NCBI RefSeq assembly: GCF_017639205.1
Contig: NZ_CP071139.1
Coordinates: 1,922,001-1,986,000, forward strand
Direction of reading: 5' to 3'
Source: Streptomyces nojiriensis
GTDB taxonomy: Bacteria; Actinomycetota; Actinomycetes; Streptomycetales; Streptomycetaceae
Length of the DNA stretch: 64,000 nt
A model generated the notes under the pieces. That model did no database searches. It had not been told where the DNA came from and saw only the letters and a program-made list of their open reading frames with translations. Below, piece after piece: positions 60,355 through 64,000 of this stretch (positions within the stretch are counted from its first letter, which is position 1; every line of letters starts with the position of its first letter). Position numbers and translations under genes: made by a program.

Positions 60355-61413
60355 TCACCCGGGCACGGTGCACTCGAACGCGTGCAGGTACGCGTTGACC
60401 GGACGGATCTCGCCGATCACCAGCCCGGCGTCCTGCATGCGGGCGGTGAGGCTGGCCTTGGTGTGCTTCGCGCCACCGACGTTGAGCAGCAGGAGCAGGT
60501 CCATCGCCGTGGTGAACTTCATCGACGGGGTGTCGTCGACCAGGTTCTCGATGATGACGACCCGGGATCCGGGGCGGGCCGCGTCGACGACGTTGCGCAG
60601 GGTCCTGCGGGTGCTGTCGTCGTCCCACTCCAGGATGTTCTTGATGATGTACATGTCGGCGTCGACCGGGATGGCCTCGCGGCAGTCCCCGGGGACGATG
60701 TCGGCCCGTGCGGCGAGCGGACCGTCCTCCCGCAGCCGCGGATCCGCCTTCGCCGCCACGCCCGGCAGGTCGAGCAGGACGCCCCGTACCGTCGGGTGCT
60801 TCTCCAGCAGGCTCGCCAGCACGTGACCCTGGCCGCCGCCGATGTCCGCGACGACCGAGATCCCGGTGAGGTCGAGGAGCTCCGCGACGTCCAGCGCCGA
60901 CTGCATGCTGGAGGTGGTCATGGCCCGGTTGAACACGTGGGCCGAATCGTGCGCGTCCTGGTGCAGGTAGTCGAAGAACCCCTTGCCGTACAGCTCCTGG
61001 AAGACGCTGCTGCCGGACCGGACGGCGTCGTCCAGCCGCGGCCAGGCCTGCCACGTCCAGGGCTCCGTGCACCACAGGGCGATGTAGCGCAGGCTGTGCG
61101 GGTCGTCCTCGCGCAGCAGCCGCGACATCTCCGTGTGGACGAACTGGCCGTCCTCCGTCTCCGCGAAGATCCCGTAGCAGGACAGGGCGCGGAGCAGCCG
61201 CTGCAGGGGCAGCGGCTCGGCGCCGACCGCGGTGGCGAGTTCGGCGGCGGAGGCGGGCGACTCCCCGAGGGCGTCGGCCACCGCGAGGCGGGCCGCGGCC
61301 CGTACGGCGGCGGCGCAGGCCGCTCCGAAGACGAGCTCGCGCAGGCGCATGGCCGGCTGGGGGGTGTGCTGGGGGGACGGGATCGGGGTCGGGGTGGGAC
61401 TTACCGTGGTCAT
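60355..61413 (-). CDS. SAM-dependent O-methyltransferase (Methyltransf_2 type)
   Basis: 352 aa. An N-terminal winged-helix dimerisation domain (about residues 25-110) and a catalytic domain with VVADIGGGQGHVLASLL (about 193-209), VIIENLVDD and LLLLLNVGGAKHT, as in DnrK/TcmO-type enzymes acting on polyketide phenols. Start ATG 61413 after a GAGACC site. Likely tailors the product of the neighbouring polyketide genes. Confidence 0.87.
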   Translation of the reverse strand: MTTVSPTPTPIPSPQHTPQPAMRLRELVFGAACAAAVRAAARLAVADALGESPASAAELATAVGAEPLPLQRLLRALSCYGIFAETEDGQFVHTEMSRLLREDDPHSLRYIALWCTEPWTWQAWPRLDDAVRSGSSVFQELYGKGFFDYLHQDAHDSAHVFNRAMTTSSMQSALDVAELLDLTGISVVADIGGGQGHVLASLLEKHPTVRGVLLDLPGVAAKADPRLREDGPLAARADIVPGDCREAIPVDADMYIIKNILEWDDDSTRRTLRNVVDAARPGSRVVIIENLVDDTPSMKFTTAMDLLLLLNVGGAKHTKASLTARMQDAGLVIGEIRPVNAYLHAFECTVPG

Positions 61414-61448
61414 GAGGTCTCGATTCTGCTGATCAGGGGGGTCACGCG

Positions 61449-62621
61449 TCAGCACATCCCGGCCGGTACGGAGGATGCGCACCGGTTGTTGACGAACTGG
61501 TTGCCGGTTCCGGTCCCCTGGTTGGCCAGGTCCGCCGGCTTGTTGTCGCGGACCACGTTGTCCCGGATGACGTTGTCGGTGTTCGTCGCGCCCACGAAGC
61601 TCTTGAACAGCAGGATTCCGCCCGACAGCGGGGAGGCTCCGACGTTCCCGCGGATGTCGTTCGAACGCACGACCGTCTGCTCGGCCCCGGTGAGGACGAT
61701 GCCGACGCCCTGGATGTCGGGCAGGCGGCTGTTGCCCTTGCAGAACTTGTTGTTCTCGTGGATCCGGTTGTTGCGGATGGTCATGTCCCCGGCGCCGGGC
61801 TCACCCTCGTCGCCGACGACGAAGACGCCGCCGCAGTTGCCGGTGAGGGTGTTGCCGTAGACGGTGAGGTTCCGCACGCGCCGGACGGTGACGCCGATCC
61901 GGTTGCCGGTCAGCGTGTTCCTGCGGACCACGGCGCCCAGGGTGTCGGTGGCGCCGCCCTCCCGGTCGACGGTGTTGGCGATGAAGAGGCCCGACTCGGC
62001 GTTGTCGCGGGCGGTGTTGTCGCGGAAGAGCCCGCGGGTGGACCGCTCCTGGGCGATGCCCCAGGTGCCGTTCTTCTCGGAGATCACCCGCTGGACGCTC
62101 AGCCGGTCGGTGTAGGAGGCCCAGATGCCGTTGCGCTTGAAGCCGGAGACGGTCAGCGACCGGATGTCCACGCCGACGACGGGCTGCTCCGCCGTCCCCA
62201 TGACGCAGATTCCGGAATCGGCCTGCGAGCAGGCGAGCGCCCGGCCGGACGGGGCCGTCGCCGCGGCCGGCGCCTTGGCCGCTCCGGGTGCCACCGGCGC
62301 CGCCGCCGCGCCGGAGGCCGGCGGCGCCACGGGCGCGACCGGCGTGACCGGCGTGACCGGCGTGACCGGCGGCTTGATCACCGTCCGGGCACCGAACCCG
62401 CGCAGGGTCAGCCGCTTGGTGATCAGCACGTTCTCGTAGTAGGTGCCGGGCATCACGGTGATGATGTCGCCCGGCCTGGCGTAGTTCACCGCGTCCTGGA
62501 TCGAGTCGCCCGGGTGCACTCTGCGTCCTGCCTCGGCGGCGGCGGTCGGCGCGAGCACGCCGAGACCCGCGGCCATGACGACTGCGATGCACGTGAGGGA
62601 CTTGATTTGTCGGTTCGTCAC
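61449..62621 (-). CDS. Secreted right-handed parallel beta-helix (NosD-like) protein
   Basis: 390 aa from GTG 62621. Signal peptide about residues 1-31. Residues about 35-75 show the DUF1565/PbH1 entry motif (HPGDSIQDAVNYARPGD, GTYYENVLITKRLTLRG), followed after a Pro/Val/Thr and Ala/Pro stretch by repeated N-x-x-x-x-N rungs (VRRNTLTGN, IRNNRIHENN, IRDNVVRDN) of a beta-helix with two Cys at the C-terminus. Probably a cell-wall or polysaccharide-binding protein or lyase. Catalytic residues not recognised. Confidence 0.82.
   Translation of the reverse strand: MTNRQIKSLTCIAVVMAAGLGVLAPTAAAEAGRRVHPGDSIQDAVNYARPGDIITVMPGTYYENVLITKRLTLRGFGARTVIKPPVTPVTPVTPVAPVAPPASGAAAAPVAPGAAKAPAAATAPSGRALACSQADSGICVMGTAEQPVVGVDIRSLTVSGFKRNGIWASYTDRLSVQRVISEKNGTWGIAQERSTRGLFRDNTARDNAESGLFIANTVDREGGATDTLGAVVRRNTLTGNRIGVTVRRVRNLTVYGNTLTGNCGGVFVVGDEGEPGAGDMTIRNNRIHENNKFCKGNSRLPDIQGVGIVLTGAEQTVVRSNDIRGNVGASPLSGGILLFKSFVGATNTDNVIRDNVVRDNKPADLANQGTGTGNQFVNNRCASSVPAGMC
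62335..62370. repeat. Tandem 9-bp repeat inside the beta-helix gene
   Basis: Four units: GCGACCGGC then three exact GTGACCGGC, coding for a VTP-type tripeptide repeat on the minus strand. Copy number may vary by slippage without breaking the frame. Confidence 0.8.
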
Positions 62622-62814
62622 GATGCCGAAGTTATGGGCGATTACGACCTATTTCCACACCGCATGGGCGGATGGGTACATCCCGTGGGCAAACGGCCGC
62701 ATTTTGCCGTCCGGAGGAGTGGATAGTCGTACTCCGGGAGACGGCCGAACGGGGTGACGCCGGGTCAGTCCCGGGCCCACGGCGTGTCGCCCGGCCCGGA
62801 CGGCCCCCGGCGGG

Positions 62815-63363
62815 TCACACGGCGGTGAGGCTCGCCGCTCCGAAGGAGACGTCGAAGCGGTCGCACCAGATGGTGACGCTGGTGAACTCGGCGACGTTCA
62901 CGTCGGCGGGAACCGGGTAGTTCTGGTCGCCCTTGTTGCCCTTGAGCTTGCCGAGGCTCACGTGCTTGCCGTCGTCGAAGACGCGCCAGCCCGCGACGCC
63001 CTCCTTCACCGGGGCATCGGCCAGCCACACCCGCAGGTCCGGGCCGTTGCTGGTGTCGAGGTTCGCAAGCCGCAGGGTGTGGGACCCGTCGGGGAGGCGG
63101 ATGAGCTCCACCGCTCCGGTGGTGGCGTGCTCGTGGCTGATGAGCGTCCCGCGGGCGACGGTCACCGGGGCGGCCTGGGCACCCGGTACGGCCGCGGGCG
63201 CGCCCGGGCCCGACGGCGCGGCGGCGGCCGGGAGCGCCTCGCGGACGGTCTCGTCCTGCCACAGCTTCCACGGCTGCAGCCAGTACAGCGCCACTGCCAC
63301 CACCACCGCGGCCGCGATCGCCGCTCCACCCCACAGCCGTCCGCGCCGCCCTGTCCGTGTCAC
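62815..63363 (-). CDS. Membrane-anchored DM13-domain protein
   Basis: 182 aa from GTG 63363. Short cytoplasmic Arg-rich N-terminus, one transmembrane segment (about residues 12-30), an Ala/Pro linker, then a DM13 domain (about 70-182) with ARGTLISHEHATTGAVEL, LRVWLADAP, VSLGKLKGNKGDQNY and CDRFDVSFG. DM13 domains are thought to carry electron-transfer or redox functions. Outside face of the membrane. Confidence 0.83.
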   Translation of the reverse strand: MTRTGRRGRLWGGAAIAAAVVVAVALYWLQPWKLWQDETVREALPAAAAPSGPGAPAAVPGAQAAPVTVARGTLISHEHATTGAVELIRLPDGSHTLRLANLDTSNGPDLRVWLADAPVKEGVAGWRVFDDGKHVSLGKLKGNKGDQNYPVPADVNVAEFTSVTIWCDRFDVSFGAASLTAV

Positions 63364-63645
63364 TGCCGTTCCCTCTTCCTCGCCTCGTCCGTCTCCGGGA
63401 GGTGCCCGGCCGGCCGGACACCCCCTGTGATTCAACGCGGCCGGGCCACCGCGCGCCATGCCCGAACCGATGACGAAAGTCTTACGCCGCCCCACCCGGG
63501 CGTTGCCCGCCGCTCCGCGTTAGGGCTGGTGGCAGGGGGTTTCCCGGGCGCTGCCGCGATGGGCGACGGGCAACCCGTCGACCCCGGTCGGGGCCAGGGG
63601 CAGGCTGGAGCCGTCAGTACGAGGCACGCACCACAAGGGGAAGTC

Positions 63646-64000
63646 ATGCGCAAGATGTTCCGCGGCGCCGCCGCGCTCGCCACCTCCGTCGTCGCCGTGA
63701 TCGCGCTCAGCGGTTCGGTCGAGGCCAAGCCGGCCGACGCGTGGGCCGGCTGCCCGGACGGGGCGGTCTGCATCTACCCTCAGAACCAGAACCCCGCCGT
63801 CAAGCCAACGCACGTCTTCTACACCTACGGGGCGCACAACCTGAGCAATCAGGTCGGGAACCACTGGGTGCTCAACAACCAGTACGGCGGTGCGACCGCA
63901 AATCTGTGCACGGGTTCCGGAGGCTCGGGCTGCGGCAGCCCCATCGCCGCCAAGACCGGTGTCTACGCCGACCTCACACCCGTCAACTCGGTCCGGCTGA
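63646..64000 (+). CDS. Small secreted protein, 3' end outside window
   Basis: At least 118 codons, no stop before the window ends. ATG with AAGGGGAAG upstream. Signal peptide about residues 1-27. The mature part has a GCPDGAVCIYPQ segment that resembles the peptidase-inhibitor family I36 fold, plus further Cys/Gly-rich stretches (LCTGSGGSGCGS). Family assignment is tentative because the C-terminus is missing. Confidence 0.65.
   Translation, partial: MRKMFRGAAALATSVVAVIALSGSVEAKPADAWAGCPDGAVCIYPQNQNPAVKPTHVFYTYGAHNLSNQVGNHWVLNNQYGGATANLCTGSGGSGCGSPIAAKTGVYADLTPVNSVRL

Overview
The window is high-GC actinomycete DNA and looks like a Streptomyces chromosome. The evidence is very GC-rich coding DNA with G/C third positions and GTG/TTG starts, a gamma-butyrolactone (A-factor type) signalling locus, a StrR-type activator, type II polyketide tailoring genes and a prim-pol/TraB integrative element. 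No rRNA, tRNA or CRISPR was found.

Region 1 (1-18.8 kb) is one end of an actinomycete integrative and conjugative element (AICE). The order is small membrane proteins, a proline-rich protein, a TraB/FtsK DNA translocase, a DUF6197-like protein, an HNH nuclease on the opposite strand, two small C5-cytosine methyltransferases, a primase-polymerase, a DUF3987 ATPase, a nine-iteron array, excisionase and a tyrosine integrase. A 6,864-bp unit holding the conjugation genes, the nuclease and the first 81 codons of the first methyltransferase is present twice in perfect direct tandem. The left copy runs off the window, so the true copy number is unknown. The right copy (6163-13026) is complete and runs into the replication/integration module.

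Region 2 (18.9-36.9 kb) is accessory metabolism. It opens with a MurG-like glycosyltransferase coupled to a LegB-like 4,6-dehydratase, then GNAT, luciferase-like, unknown and esterase genes. An MFS drug exporter with a divergent XRE regulator follows. Next comes a leftward operon of a UDP-GlcNAc 2-epimerase family protein, a cupin, an FG-GAP beta-propeller and a membrane acyltransferase. The propeller and cupin together resemble a fungal aldos-2-ulose dehydratase split into two genes. A second leftward operon (SDR, MFS, Tat-secreted bicovalent FAD oxidase) follows. The region ends in a second exporter gene that encodes a protein identical to the first over about 450 residues.

Region 3 (37.0-45.6 kb) is a regulatory island. 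It holds a StrR-like activator, galU, two ArpA-like receptors, an AfsA-like butyrolactone synthase, an NAD-dependent epimerase and a phosphohexomutase. It also holds a transposase-like protein of the IS701 family whose first catalytic Asp motif is missing. Two nearly identical AT-rich operators sit at the afsA/receptor promoter and at the promoter of the transposase-like gene, so this looks like one butyrolactone regulon that may control the sugar-chemistry genes of region 2.

Region 4 (45.8-64 kb) contains a YjdM zinc-ribbon protein, an amidohydrolase and an XRE regulator sharing one 26-bp promoter element, a class C serine hydrolase, a secreted metallohydrolase with a discoidin domain, and a TetR gene. 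A 213-bp MITE lies between the TetR gene and metE, and metE has a cobalamin riboswitch. A small aromatic-polyketide island follows (FAD monooxygenase, ABM-SchA/CurD fusion, acyl carrier protein, O-methyltransferase) with no ketosynthase in view. The window ends with secreted beta-helix, DM13 and small secreted proteins.
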